The notes: generated by a model from the sequence alone, not told the origin. A DNA stretch of 64,000 bases from Actinomycetes bacterium (GCA_021841005.1 JAKBVZ010000036.1:41365-105364), one strand, 5' to 3'. Positions 15,975 through 25,024 are shown, counted from the first letter of the stretch. Numbers and translations are program-made.

Positions 15975-16451
15975 GTGGACCATATAGGGGTGGTGGATAC
16001 CATGTTCGCCCGCGTCGACATGGCTGCAGAGGCAATGGATGAGTTGCGCTCATGCGATGGATATGGCAGCAAATTCGAGGTGGTCCATAGAACTGTACCC
16101 GGCTTCAAGGATCTGGGGGTCGAATGCAAGCGCCTGATCCACCTGCACGGGTGCAATATAGTCATTGCCATCGGCATGGCCGGGAGCGCCCCTGTGGATC
16201 AAATCTGCGCGCATGAAGCCAGCCAGGCCATCATGCTGGCACAACTGCTGACAAATACACATGTGCTCGAAGTTTTCGTATACGAAAACGAGGCTGATGA
16301 TCCATCGAAGCTTGCGGAAATCTGCAGGCAACGTGCCCGCAAACATGCACGCAACGCCTACTGGCTTCTCTACGATCCAGATCAGCTCGCAAGGAGGGCA
16401 GGGCAGGGTATCCGCCAAGGGGCTGCCGATGCAGGTCCGTTGCCGGAGTAG
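15975..16451 (+). CDS. ribC: Riboflavin synthase, archaeal type (RibC)
   Basis: The protein matches archaeal riboflavin synthase along its whole length. It opens with IGVVDTMFARVDMAAEAMDEL, then VPGFKDLGVECKRLI, CNIVIAIGMAGSAPVDQICAHEA, IMLAQLLTNTHVLEVFVYENEADD, HARNAYWLLYDPDQLARRAGQGIRQG and a final DAGPLPE. This enzyme dismutates 6,7-dimethyl-8-ribityllumazine to riboflavin and is related to lumazine synthase, not to the trimeric bacterial RibE. Length 158 fits. The GTG start at 15975 has GGAGA just upstream. The stop codon lies in the first unit of a 16-bp tandem repeat. An archaeal-type enzyme in an actinobacterial setting suggests transfer. Confidence 0.9.
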   Translation: MDHIGVVDTMFARVDMAAEAMDELRSCDGYGSKFEVVHRTVPGFKDLGVECKRLIHLHGCNIVIAIGMAGSAPVDQICAHEASQAIMLAQLLTNTHVLEVFVYENEADDPSKLAEICRQRARKHARNAYWLLYDPDQLARRAGQGIRQGAADAGPLPE

Positions 16452-16556
16452 GGCATTACCTGCTTAGGGCATTACCTGCTTAGGGCATTACCGGAGTAGG
16501 GCATTACCGGAGTAGGGCATTACCGGAGTAGGGCATTACCGGAGTAGGGCATTACC
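16446..16556. repeat. 16-bp tandem repeat at the end of ribC
   Basis: Seven units of GGAGTAGGGCATTACC or the variant TGCTTAGGGCATTACC (one unit is a base short) begin exactly at the ribC stop codon. Each GGAGTAG unit would place a TAG in the same relation. A short run of four ATGCT units follows at about 16641-16660. Confidence 0.95.
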
Positions 16557-16716
16557 TAGCTGCTTAGAAGTCCTCCGGCGTAGGACATACTAATGTACGA
16601 TATTCGTGTCATAGGATATTCACGTTATGGGATATTGACACATGCTATGCTATGCTATGCTCCAAGCGCTCTTTCCAGCCGGGCTCTTGACCACCTGACT
16701 GGAGGTACCGGTCAGA

Positions 16717-18678
16717 TTAGTAGCCAAGCTCCATGCTCTTCCCTATTTCCCTGGATTGCTCCGGCCCCATATGCAGCCTTAACCTGGTCTGACGAACCAT
16801 TCTCTCCAGATCATTGGTCTCAGCCAACCGCGCCAAGGAAGACCTGGCCGCGCTCGGCTCATCATTGGCATATGCATTATCATCTGCGTCGATACCATGT
16901 GCCGGACCGCTTCCTGCGTCTCTTGCAGAACCTGGCAGATAGCCACTATTGGAGCACCAATAAGGGTCGGTAGTATGAAGATCCATGTGCTTACGGCCTT
17001 CCTGCAACCATCGGTCGGCATAGGCTTGGATGCTCTCCCTCGTTCGCGTCCAGACGGCCAACTCGACGGGATGAGCAGGCCGTGGCCCTATCCTCTCCAT
17101 CCAGCTATTCACGACACCTGCAGACGTGACATCTACGGATCGCGCAGGCGATCCTGCGACCCTGCCTGCTCCATCTTCAGGACTCTGTCCGGTACCTTGC
17201 ATCTCGAGATGCCTACCGTAATCCACCATGGTTTGCTCCACTAGGATAGCCTTCCAGCGAGCAAAAGCGCTCTTTACCGAATGCAGCTCATGACGCTCTT
17301 CATGCACGCCCACTCGCATTTTCTTACCCGTGTTGTCCAGCACTGAATCCACCGTTTGCTCGATCTGCCCCAAAGACGCACCCTCTGTCAACGCACCGCT
17401 CCAAGCCCGCACAAGTTCCCTGCGGCATACTGGCACGCCTCTCTCCGCGAGGGAGTCCAAGGCACGCATCCCAGCCTCAACCATCCTATTCGCGCTCTCC
17501 CCTACATCCGGCGAGCGCTGCGGAGACCTGTCCAACACCCCTTCGAGTTGCCTAGGTCCAAGCCCTCTGTGGATGGCGCGTTCTCTCCATGTGGCAACCA
17601 AGTCGTCTGCCGATATGGACAGATCCTTCTCCGGTCGAGTGGCCATTCCTGCGACATATCGGGCACGAGACGACGCGCCTGCACTGAGTCCGAAAGAATT
17701 CAGGCGATCGTGAATCTGTGCCTGCCGCGTGGAGAATTCTTCTATCACATCTCGCGAAATGCCCTTGATGTCTGCCCTTCCTCTCACCGGCGTGTTCCAC
17801 TCCACTCCAAGGCTGCTCGCCAGGTCATGACGCAACACTGCATGATAGAGTGCGTCTGCAGCACTCCTGTGCGCATAAAGCCCTCGCCCATCCAGCGCAG
17901 ACCAATCCAGCGCAGACCAATCCAGCGCACCGGCCTGGATACCGCTCGGCCTGCCATGAGCGTCCGGCAAAATGATGCCGGCACCGGCGCCAGGCCCGTT
18001 GAGAGGTTCTCCGTCGCCGTAGCCGTCCAGGCCTATACCCGTGGTGTCGCCAACTTCGATATCCGTATCAGCACCCATGATCTTGACGGTGCCGCTGAAT
18101 CCGATATTGGCCACCACCGAATGCGTATGCAGATGCGGATCGAGAGCGCGAGATGTCCTGTGTAGGAAACTTGCTCCCAGCGCGCCACCTGTGGGAAGGA
18201 CCACCCTGCCCACACTGGTTTCCACCGACTCATTGGACGCAATGTGATCGGGAAAACCCCGAGCATGACCACGCTGGCGCCGTACGGCCAGACCGTGCTC
18301 CTCCAGGTAAGAAAACGCCTCTGAAACAGCATGGACGTGTCCCGACACGACCCGCTCAGCAACCTCTGTATCCCCCAGGGTAGCCAGCAGGCTGACCGAT
18401 TTCGGTGCGCAAAAAGTAAGGTCAAATCCTACAACCTTGACCCTTCCCTGGTTCGCCGAGAGATTCCCGCCGAAAGGGTCACGGCCTGACAGCATCAGCC
18501 GCCATTCTTCGGGTGTCACGATACCGTCCAGTCCAAAGACTGCCATGCCGCGCCCTACCCATGACCCTAATGGCTCCACCTGCCTGTTCCCCAGCACGCC
18601 GGTAGGCAACAAGTAATAATCTGCTCTGCCGTAGCCCAGTTTCGATAGTCGTAGCACCCTTGGACCTCCAAGATGCAC
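16717..18678 (-). CDS. MobF (TrwC-type) conjugative relaxase domain protein
   Basis: This is a relaxase that would nick and covalently hold a transfer origin. Evidence: an N-terminal VLRLSKLGYGRADYYLL with candidate catalytic tyrosines, GSWVGRGMAVFGLDG, the family core VVGFDLTFCAPKSVSLLATLGD, and the metal-binding HRTSRALDPHLHTHSVVANIGF (three-His motif). The TrwC domain ends by about residue 340. The rest has no helicase (no Walker motifs seen), unlike full TraI/TrwC proteins. No coupling protein, type IV secretion gene or integrase is near, so it looks orphaned. A 15-bp tandem repeat (three units, 17886-17933) encodes ALDWS repeats in the middle. GTG start. Confidence 0.82.
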   Translation of the reverse strand: MHLGGPRVLRLSKLGYGRADYYLLPTGVLGNRQVEPLGSWVGRGMAVFGLDGIVTPEEWRLMLSGRDPFGGNLSANQGRVKVVGFDLTFCAPKSVSLLATLGDTEVAERVVSGHVHAVSEAFSYLEEHGLAVRRQRGHARGFPDHIASNESVETSVGRVVLPTGGALGASFLHRTSRALDPHLHTHSVVANIGFSGTVKIMGADTDIEVGDTTGIGLDGYGDGEPLNGPGAGAGIILPDAHGRPSGIQAGALDWSALDWSALDGRGLYAHRSAADALYHAVLRHDLASSLGVEWNTPVRGRADIKGISRDVIEEFSTRQAQIHDRLNSFGLSAGASSRARYVAGMATRPEKDLSISADDLVATWRERAIHRGLGPRQLEGVLDRSPQRSPDVGESANRMVEAGMRALDSLAERGVPVCRRELVRAWSGALTEGASLGQIEQTVDSVLDNTGKKMRVGVHEERHELHSVKSAFARWKAILVEQTMVDYGRHLEMQGTGQSPEDGAGRVAGSPARSVDVTSAGVVNSWMERIGPRPAHPVELAVWTRTRESIQAYADRWLQEGRKHMDLHTTDPYWCSNSGYLPGSARDAGSGPAHGIDADDNAYANDEPSAARSSLARLAETNDLERMVRQTRLRLHMGPEQSREIGKSMELGY

Positions 18679-18789
18679 AGTAGCATATTAGTATGGTTCA
18701 TGTATCCTCATGGCATTACATAGCTAACTGTACAACTGTAGCCATACAGCACCCGCCCCTTGAGGTAGGAGGAGCGTAACGACTGCTGA

Positions 18790-19767
18790 TTATCCAGAGA
18801 TATAGCGATCCAGTACCCTTTGGGCAGCTTGACGGCCCAACCCTATGAGTTCCGGTGGTTCGACCACTTCGACGTAACCCCCCAACTGCAAGAGCAATCT
18901 TTCCAGGAATACGTGGCTACCTGCATAAATCGTTACGACGAGGCTACCGTCCTCCCTCTCTTCGGCGGATTGGAGTGGGTATGATTCAATTACCGGCCTC
19001 GCTTCAGGTCGCACCAGCAGTGTCACCACCATGGAGTCAGGGGAAATAGCTAACGGCTCTACAAAAGTACCGGCAGCATCATCGAATGGCACTCCCGCTC
19101 GCAACCCATGGAGGTCCTGGCAGGCAGGTTCTCCGGTCGGCCAGGCAGCATGTATCCTAGACACCCTGAAACGCCTGGGGCCGTTGACCAGATGGCAGAA
19201 TGCGTCCAGATACCATTGACCCTCGATAGACGACAGTGCCACTGGATCAATCGTGCGACTGGACATCTCGTCTCGCGAGAACGAATAGTACTCGATAGTG
19301 ACCTTCTCCATCTTCTCGAGAGCTTCCTTGAGTACACCGGTCAGGGCAGGTGAACCCTCGACATGCGCTCGAAGGGCACTGGTCTTCTCCCCTGTCGCCT
19401 TCTCCAACTTCTGAAGGACACCGGCAAGCACATCATGGTCCTCCATGGTCGCCCACGACAGCATGGCCCTTGCCATGAGAATGAAGCCGAGTGCATCCTG
19501 GTATGTAAGGCGGCGCGGGCGCAGCAAGCCCAAGCCAGGGCTGGCCGATACCCGGTCGCCATCCACGATGATCTCCAGCAGCTGATCAGGTGTATAAGGA
19601 GGCCGGCCGCAGCATGCGGCCATTTCCAAGTCAGATACCAGCTCCTCTTCGTCCACCTCGAACTTCACGGCAAGCTCGGAGAGCGACATGGAACCCTTGC
19701 TCACAAGCGCCATCATGATCGCAGAGAGCCGCGTAAAACGGGGACCTGCCGCTGGGCGAGGACTCAA
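18790..19767 (-). CDS. pafC: WYL-domain transcriptional regulator PafC
   Basis: PafC partners PafB in actinobacteria to form a transcriptional activator of the LexA-independent DNA-damage response. The protein has an N-terminal winged-helix part (RLSAIMMALVSKGSMSLSELAVKFEV), a central helical region, and a WYL domain (VTIEYYSFSRDEMSSRTIDPVAL, GQWYLDAFCHL, RRFRVSRI) followed by the WCX C-terminal extension ending QRVLDRYISG. It overlaps pafB by four bases (ATGA at 19764-19767), so it is translationally coupled. No pafA or proteasome genes are visible nearby, where the pair is often found. Confidence 0.85.
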   Translation of the reverse strand: MSPRPAAGPRFTRLSAIMMALVSKGSMSLSELAVKFEVDEEELVSDLEMAACCGRPPYTPDQLLEIIVDGDRVSASPGLGLLRPRRLTYQDALGFILMARAMLSWATMEDHDVLAGVLQKLEKATGEKTSALRAHVEGSPALTGVLKEALEKMEKVTIEYYSFSRDEMSSRTIDPVALSSIEGQWYLDAFCHLVNGPRRFRVSRIHAAWPTGEPACQDLHGLRAGVPFDDAAGTFVEPLAISPDSMVVTLLVRPEARPVIESYPLQSAEEREDGSLVVTIYAGSHVFLERLLLQLGGYVEVVEPPELIGLGRQAAQRVLDRYISG

Positions 19768-20768
19768 TGCGAGATCGACCTCTTCCCCGCTGTGCGCCCG
19801 GACATGGAGCGGAGCCTTGCCACCAGTCCATCGGTTACCTCAGGTGGACCAAGGATCTTTGCGTGCACACCCATGGAGAGAACCCACGAATACAGCGCCT
19901 CAATATTGACTACGTCCAGAGAAAACACGGTACCGCCTTGAAGTCGCTCAACGACTTTTTCGGTACCCAGGTCGAGTTCGACTTCCGAAGCCATAGGATG
20001 GTCCACCAGCACTTCCACTTTGACAGGGTCACCTTCCGCCATCATCCACACAAAGTCGGCAGTACCATCCACCGGCACGTTGGCCTGATCATCCACCGGC
20101 ACGTTGGCCTGATCATCATGCCCCTTATCCGGCTCCATTCCAACTGTGACCTCTCCCTTAATGCGATCCAACCGGAAGGTACGGCGAGAGTGCTTGTCTA
20201 TGTCCCAGGCCACAAGATACCAGTGACCCTTCACAAAATTTAGCGTCCCCGGCATCACATGACGAATCTTCTCCTGATAGCTGAATACGGTAGGCCGCTT
20301 TGTCACGATACCCTTGTAAAGTGTGTTCAATACGGCTCCTGCAGGCAAGCTTATGAATAGGTGCGCAGATGATGGCGAGCTGTAACACAATGTGCTATTA
20401 TCGGGCTGCGATCTGACAGCCGCCAGCACCATGTTCAGTACAACCTGCTCGTTTGGGGTAAGGCCCAAGTCCTCGATGAAGTAATCTTCCTGCCTGATGC
20501 GGTACCCGAGCTTTGATGCATCCTCGGTCAACGGCTCTGTGCTCACCGGTATGCCTTCAGCGCTCAACAGATTCCGGTCTCTCTCGAACGCTTGTCGCCT
20601 GGCTTCGATACCTGTAGGATATCCAGGCACCTGGTCAGCTATGTTCTGCAGGGTAAGCGGGTACTTGGTGTTACTCAGTAGCAGCGTCAGATCGATCAAC
20701 CTCTCCACACGGTCTACCTTGCCGGAAGCGGTGGCCGCTACTGCCGGATTCATGACACGCTCCTCCAT
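19764..20768 (-). CDS. pafB: WYL-domain transcriptional regulator PafB
   Basis: First gene of the pafBC pair. The N-terminal HTH begins VDRVERLIDLTLLLSNTKYPLTLQNIADQVPGYP, characteristic of PafB, followed by the DRNLLSAEGIPV wing. The WYL domain holds HWYLVAWDIDKHSRRTFRLDRIKG. An in-frame duplication of 24 bp (about 20057-20104) gives a doubled DDQANVPV segment in the linker before the C-terminal WCX domain. ATG 20768 is preceded by GGGGGAGG on the minus strand, a strong ribosome site. The 186-bp gap to pth probably contains the promoter. Confidence 0.85.
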   Translation of the reverse strand: MEERVMNPAVAATASGKVDRVERLIDLTLLLSNTKYPLTLQNIADQVPGYPTGIEARRQAFERDRNLLSAEGIPVSTEPLTEDASKLGYRIRQEDYFIEDLGLTPNEQVVLNMVLAAVRSQPDNSTLCYSSPSSAHLFISLPAGAVLNTLYKGIVTKRPTVFSYQEKIRHVMPGTLNFVKGHWYLVAWDIDKHSRRTFRLDRIKGEVTVGMEPDKGHDDQANVPVDDQANVPVDGTADFVWMMAEGDPVKVEVLVDHPMASEVELDLGTEKVVERLQGGTVFSLDVVNIEALYSWVLSMGVHAKILGPPEVTDGLVARLRSMSGRTAGKRSISH

Positions 20769-20954
20769 ATTACACCTCCCCCAATAACTACCCTATACCT
20801 GCTGCAGCATCTCATTCAGGTTGGCAGGCGATCTATCCGCATACTTGCTGATAGCCCGCACGCCCGTACATGTCTCTGTAGCCCAACTTGCCCGCAACGC
20901 CTTCGGCGCCACATGGTGGAACCCAGACCACTGACCGCCCCACGGACCACCACA

Positions 20955-21527
20955 TCAATTATACATCCTCATGGCGGCCTCCACCCCCTGGGAAAGGATG
21001 ACCTCCAACGCGTCGGCAGCTATATGGACTCCATCATTAAACTCGCGTCTGTGCATGCCACGAGGCCTGGAAAGCACGTAACCGGCGCCGGCTTCCCTGC
21101 TCCTCGGCTTTCCTATGCCTATCCTCACCCTCGTAAAGTCACTCGTATGCAAGTGCGCCTGGATGGACAGTATGCCGTTGTGGCCAGCAGCACCGCCTCC
21201 CACACTGATCTTCACCCTGCCTGGCTCTATGTCCATCTCGTCATGCACCACGACGAGCGATGAGAAATCGTCCAACGCACACCTCCTCATAATAGAACGT
21301 ACAGCGATCCCAGACGCGTTCATGTACACAAGGGGAACCGCCAGAAGCACCGACCGGTCCGCCTCTTGGCCAGATATATTTACGTGCGTGCCTGCAATCC
21401 TGCATTTCGCGGCACGATCTCTTTTCATCTCCACGCCCAGACGGGTGGCCAGTATCTCTACGGCCAAAGCACCGGCATTGTGCCTAGTGCCCTCGAACTC
21501 GACACCGGGATTATTCAGCCCCACCAC
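20955..21527 (-). CDS. pth: Peptidyl-tRNA hydrolase
   Basis: Pth releases peptides from peptidyl-tRNA that drops off ribosomes. Family signatures are VVGLNNPGVEFEGTRHNAG (with the catalytic His in RHNAG), PLVYMNASG, VVVHDEMDIEPGRVKI (Asp) and GGGAAGHNGILSI. The first GLGNPG glycine is Asn here. The start is a problem: the only standard start before the first strand is GTG 21527, giving an unusually short N-terminus, yet the upstream frame (KRFKKSSGDAGTRPTVIV) looks like the basic N-terminal extension of some actinobacterial Pth proteins. That segment begins after a TAG with only a CTG (21581) available. prs-rplY-pth is a common actinobacterial order. Confidence 0.85.
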   Translation of the reverse strand: MVGLNNPGVEFEGTRHNAGALAVEILATRLGVEMKRDRAAKCRIAGTHVNISGQEADRSVLLAVPLVYMNASGIAVRSIMRRCALDDFSSLVVVHDEMDIEPGRVKISVGGGAAGHNGILSIQAHLHTSDFTRVRIGIGKPRSREAGAGYVLSRPRGMHRREFNDGVHIAADALEVILSQGVEAAMRMYN

Positions 21528-21684
21528 TATTACGGTCGGACGAGTACCGGCATCGCCACTGGACTTCTTGAAACGCTTCAGCGCACTCTATCCATGCAGG
21601 CGTGCCGACACCAGCACGTTTGAAGATCGCAGGGAATGTCCATCAGATATCCGGAGACGATCCTTACGCGGCCACATACCTGCT

Positions 21685-22338
21685 CTACCTGTCAGAGCTG
21701 TCGCTGCCGGACGTACCACCCTCCGCCTCACCGCCGAGTTCCGTTCCACCCTCGCCTCCCTCTGCGGCGATATCGCGCACTCCTTTCGGTACCATGCCAG
21801 CAACAACCAGGGCATCAGGATCGTTCTCCACCTCGACGCCAGGCGGTACATTTATATCAGCCACCCTTAGGGCTCCGCCGACAGGCAGGGAGGTAATATC
21901 CAACTCCAAGGAGTGCGGGATCGAACCGGGTAAGGCTGCGACAGTGACGCTAAAGAGCTGCTGGTCCACAATGCCGCCCGCCATCTGCAAATGCGATGCA
22001 TGCCCCGTCAAGGTCAGCGGTACCTCCACCGTCACCGGCTTGTCTGGATCGGTCACCTGGAAATCTATATGGATAGCGGTACCTTTAACCGGATGGCGCT
22101 GTATGTCCTTTGCCATCGCTGTATAGAATATCCCATCGACCTCTAGGCGCAGCAGCGCGTTCAAGCCGACCTCTCCCTGCAATGCGGTCCTGAGCGCTTT
22201 TGCATCCACGTGCAACGCGTACGGACCCACGTCACGCCCGTAGAGAACCCCTGGAATCTTGCCCTCCCTGCGAAGTCGACGGCTCGATCTGCTTCCTGTT
22301 GCCCTGCCTGTTTCTGCTATCAAGGTTGTTTCAGCCAT
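21685..22338 (-). CDS. rplY: 50S ribosomal protein L25 (CTC/TL5 form)
   Basis: L25 binds 5S rRNA. The N-terminal domain reads ATGSRSSRRLRREGKIPGVLYGRDV, characteristic of the family, and the CTC-type C-terminal beta domain is present (HIDFQVTDPDKPVTVEVPLTL, DITSLPVGGALRVADINVP). A Gly/Glu/Ser-rich tail ends the protein. ATG 22338. It is flanked by prs upstream and pth downstream on the same strand, matching the usual actinobacterial gene order. Between prs and rplY lies a 20-bp sequence resembling the terminus of a MITE found elsewhere in the window. Confidence 0.92.
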   Translation of the reverse strand: MAETTLIAETGRATGSRSSRRLRREGKIPGVLYGRDVGPYALHVDAKALRTALQGEVGLNALLRLEVDGIFYTAMAKDIQRHPVKGTAIHIDFQVTDPDKPVTVEVPLTLTGHASHLQMAGGIVDQQLFSVTVAALPGSIPHSLELDITSLPVGGALRVADINVPPGVEVENDPDALVVAGMVPKGVRDIAAEGGEGGTELGGEAEGGTSGSDSSDR

Positions 22339-22403
22339 AGTGTCAGCTATATTAGCTCAAAATCGATCACGCTCGATACGCCCCCGCTCGCCACCGAAAC
22401 ACC

Positions 22404-22423
22404 TAGTGGTCCGTCCCGTAAAT
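22404..22423. mobile_element. Solo terminal sequence resembling the MITE ends
   Basis: TAGTGGTCCGTCCCGTAAAT matches the ends of the 97-bp element at 33669-33765 (TAGTGGTCTGTCC and a following CAAATA/TAAATA). No partner inverted copy is seen within the prs-rplY gap, so it may be a deleted remnant. Confidence 0.5.
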
Positions 22424-22467
22424 GGCAGTTCCAAGCAACCTCCGGAAGTGAAACGACGCCCCGACCG

Positions 22468-23442
22468 TTACAGTGCGAGGTTGTCACCACCAAAGATCTC
22501 AGAAACAGACGTATCCTGGAATACCGCCTCGATAGCATCTGCAATTAGCTTGGCCACAGACACTACACGCACCTTGGATATCATTTTTTCGTCAGAGATC
22601 GGAAGGGTATTGGTCACCACCACCTTCGATATGACGGATTTCTCCAGGCGTTGCATAGCCGGATCCGAGAGCACAGGATGGGTAGCCATCGCCCATACTT
22701 CTCTGGCACCTCTGTCCACCAGCAACTCCGCAGCGGCGCAGATCGTGCCGGCAGTGTCAATCATGTCATCGACAATCACACATCTGCGACCCTCCACCTC
22801 CCCCACCACCTGTAGCGCCTCGACTTCGTTGACGGAACCCCTTGGCCGTCGCTTGTGCACGACCGCCAGATCAGCACCAAGATGCTGCCCGTAGCGTTCC
22901 GCGACTTTCACCCTCCCCGCATCCGGCGCAACGACAACAAGCCCGTCACCGTCCAGCCGGCGCAACTCCGCCTCTAGAACAGGCAGGGCGGTCAGGTGAT
23001 CAAACGGGATATCGAAGAACCCCTGGATCTGGCCAGAGTGAAGATCTACGCTGACAACACGATCTGCGCCTGCACGCTGCAACATATCAGCAACCAGTTT
23101 GGCAGTGATTGGTTCGCGTCCGGCCGACTTACGATCCTGCCTGGAGTATCCGTAATAAGGGCAGATGGCAGTGATGTGCTTGGCAGATGCCCGCTTGGCT
23201 GCATCTATCATGATCAGCTGCTCCATCAGCGAGTCGTTCACGTTCCTGCTGTGCGTCTGGATGATGAACACATCCGTACCGCGCATGGAAGAGGCGTACC
23301 GGCAATGCATTTCACCATTGGCAAACTCCCTGAGATGCGCCTCGAGGAGTTCCACACCCATATTTCGCGCCACCTCTGCAGCCAGTACAGGGTGGGAACG
23401 ACCGCTCACCAATGCAAGCCGACGACGAGATACTAATTCCAC
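22468..23442 (-). CDS. prs: Ribose-phosphate pyrophosphokinase
   Basis: PRPP synthetase makes phosphoribosyl pyrophosphate from ribose-5-phosphate and ATP for nucleotide, His and Trp synthesis. Signature regions: LREFANGEMHCRY, DVFIIQTHS, ICPYYGYSRQDRK (ATP binding), VVSVDLHSGQIQGFFDIPFDHL (metal-binding DLH), VVVAPDAGRVKVAERY, and the PRPP loop RRCVIVDDMIDTAGTI. Length 324 is standard. GTG is the likely start. First gene of the prs-rplY-pth group. PRPP is also the co-substrate of the trpD product encoded elsewhere in the window. Confidence 0.95.
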   Translation of the reverse strand: MELVSRRRLALVSGRSHPVLAAEVARNMGVELLEAHLREFANGEMHCRYASSMRGTDVFIIQTHSRNVNDSLMEQLIMIDAAKRASAKHITAICPYYGYSRQDRKSAGREPITAKLVADMLQRAGADRVVSVDLHSGQIQGFFDIPFDHLTALPVLEAELRRLDGDGLVVVAPDAGRVKVAERYGQHLGADLAVVHKRRPRGSVNEVEALQVVGEVEGRRCVIVDDMIDTAGTICAAAELLVDRGAREVWAMATHPVLSDPAMQRLEKSVISKVVVTNTLPISDEKMISKVRVVSVAKLIADAIEAVFQDTSVSEIFGGDNLAL

Positions 23443-23499
23443 ACCGAAGAGGTTAGCAGATAACGTGCCAGCGCAACATGTGATCTGAACTACTAACTA

Positions 23500-24654
23500 T
23501 CAGTAAGGTTTCGGCAAGCCCAGTGAGTGCTGTGCCACAAAATTGAGGATCATCTCACGGCTGACCGGAGCGATTCTGAGTAGGCGCGCCATACCCCAGA
23601 AATCGGCAAGGCCGTACTCCGAAGACATGCCGTTACCGCCATGCGTCTGTATGGCCTGATCAAGACAGGTCAATGCTGCCTCAGCACCGGCGTATTTCGA
23701 CATATTTGCAGCCTCCCCGGCATCGATACCGTTGTCGTAGGACCAAGCCGCCTTCTGATACATGAGTTTGGCCATTTCGAGATCGACTTTTGCCTTGGCT
23801 AGAGGGTGCGCCAAGCCCTGATGCCTTCCAATGGGCGTACCCCATACCGATCTGTCCCTCGCATAAGACGTAGCCTTTGAGAGAGCGTAACGACCTATAC
23901 CTACTGCTATGGCCGCAGACATGATCCGCTCAGGATTGAGCCCCATGAAGACTTGACGCAACCCCTCACCCTCCTCACCTAGAAGCCTCTCCTTCCCGAC
24001 TTCAACGTTGTCGAAGAAAAGCGTGAACTGTTTCTCGGGAGCGGTCATCTCCACAGGTATGAGAGTCTTGCTGAGCCCAGGCGAATCCAGGTCCACGACA
24101 AACAATGACAACTTGCTGTAGCCTGTGGCTTCGTCTTTCGACGTTCTGGTCACAACCAGCACTGCTTCAGCCTCATCGCACCCTGATATATAGTACTTCG
24201 TACCATTGAGTCGGTAGATATCACCATCCCTGGTTGCGGTGGTAGAAATATTATGTGAGTTGGAACCGGCATCCGGCTCGGTAATGGCGAATGCCATTTT
24301 CAGCGATCCATCTGCAAAGCGGGGAAGCCACTGCTGCTGCTGACTTTCAGTCCCAAACCGATCTATTAGCGTTGCGCATATCGCGGGTGACACCACCAGG
24401 AAAAGTATTGGACAACCCGCAGCCGCCAGCTCTTCGCATACAGTAGACAGCTCTGTCATGCCCATACCTCCACCTCCCCATCGTTGCGGGACACTCACCC
24501 CGAGGTAGCCTGACCCGGCAAGCTCGTCCCAGAGCTCCTGCTGCTTCTTACCCGAACGTGACTGCCCTACATAGTACTCATGCCCGTACTTGGTGGCGAC
24601 CTGCGCGACCGCCTCCCGTAGCATCCGCTGCTCGTCACTCTCCTGAAAATCCAT
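23500..24654 (-). CDS. Acyl-CoA dehydrogenase
   Basis: A standard-length (384 residue) FAD acyl-CoA dehydrogenase. Motifs: MDFQESDEQRMLREAV at the start, GYLGVSVPQRWGGGGMGMTEL, KMAFAITEPDAGSNSHNIS, LNGTKYYISGCDEAEAVLVV, GLNPERIMSAAIAVGIGRYAL and QTHGGNGMSSEYGLADFWGMAR. The substrate chain is not predictable. ATG 24654 is chosen because GGAAAGGA lies just upstream; the frame stays open a further 21 codons without domain sequence. It is tail-to-head with prs, 57 bp apart, possibly cotranscribed. Confidence 0.9.
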   Translation of the reverse strand: MDFQESDEQRMLREAVAQVATKYGHEYYVGQSRSGKKQQELWDELAGSGYLGVSVPQRWGGGGMGMTELSTVCEELAAAGCPILFLVVSPAICATLIDRFGTESQQQQWLPRFADGSLKMAFAITEPDAGSNSHNISTTATRDGDIYRLNGTKYYISGCDEAEAVLVVTRTSKDEATGYSKLSLFVVDLDSPGLSKTLIPVEMTAPEKQFTLFFDNVEVGKERLLGEEGEGLRQVFMGLNPERIMSAAIAVGIGRYALSKATSYARDRSVWGTPIGRHQGLAHPLAKAKVDLEMAKLMYQKAAWSYDNGIDAGEAANMSKYAGAEAALTCLDQAIQTHGGNGMSSEYGLADFWGMARLLRIAPVSREMILNFVAQHSLGLPKPY

Positions 24655-24947
24655 CTTCCATCCTTTCCGATTCGTGGGTCTTCGTATCTTGTGTTCCCCT
24701 ACGCACGGTGCCCGCAATAGCCTGCCATGCCGCTGTCAGCCCGCTGGTAGCCCGCATCCATGCATACTAACACCGTCCCGACCAAATGCCCGTAAGCCAC
24801 ATCGTCGTGGCCGTTCGAGAAGCGCTCGGTGACCATCCGGGCGGGCCACCTAGGCACTGATAGCCATAATCTCATGATGTTACCTAGAGCACCTCGATGT
24901 CGGCTACTGTAATTGTGTTGTATTATCGGTGGATTGAACGGTTGATC
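24655..24947. other. Intergenic region before tRNA-Lys
   Basis: About 293 bp between the acyl-CoA dehydrogenase start and tRNA-Lys. It should contain the dehydrogenase promoter (minus) and the tRNA promoter (plus; TTGTATTAT near 24918 is AT-rich). No gene or repeat is seen. Confidence 0.4.
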
Positions 24948-25020
24948 GGGCCGCTAGCTCATCTGGTAGAGCAGGGGACTTTTAATCCCAAGGTGCCGGG
25001 TTCGAGCCCCGGGCGGCCCA
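24948..25020 (+). tRNA. tRNA-Lys(UUU)
   Basis: Seventy-three bases fold as acceptor GGGCCGC/GCGGCCC, D arm GCTC...GAGC with GGTAGA, anticodon loop CTTTTAA (UUU), T arm CCGGG/CCCGG with TTCGAGC, discriminator A. CCA is not encoded. It ends four bases before the stop of the convergent membrane-protein gene. Confidence 0.95.
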
Positions 25021-25024
25021 CTGA

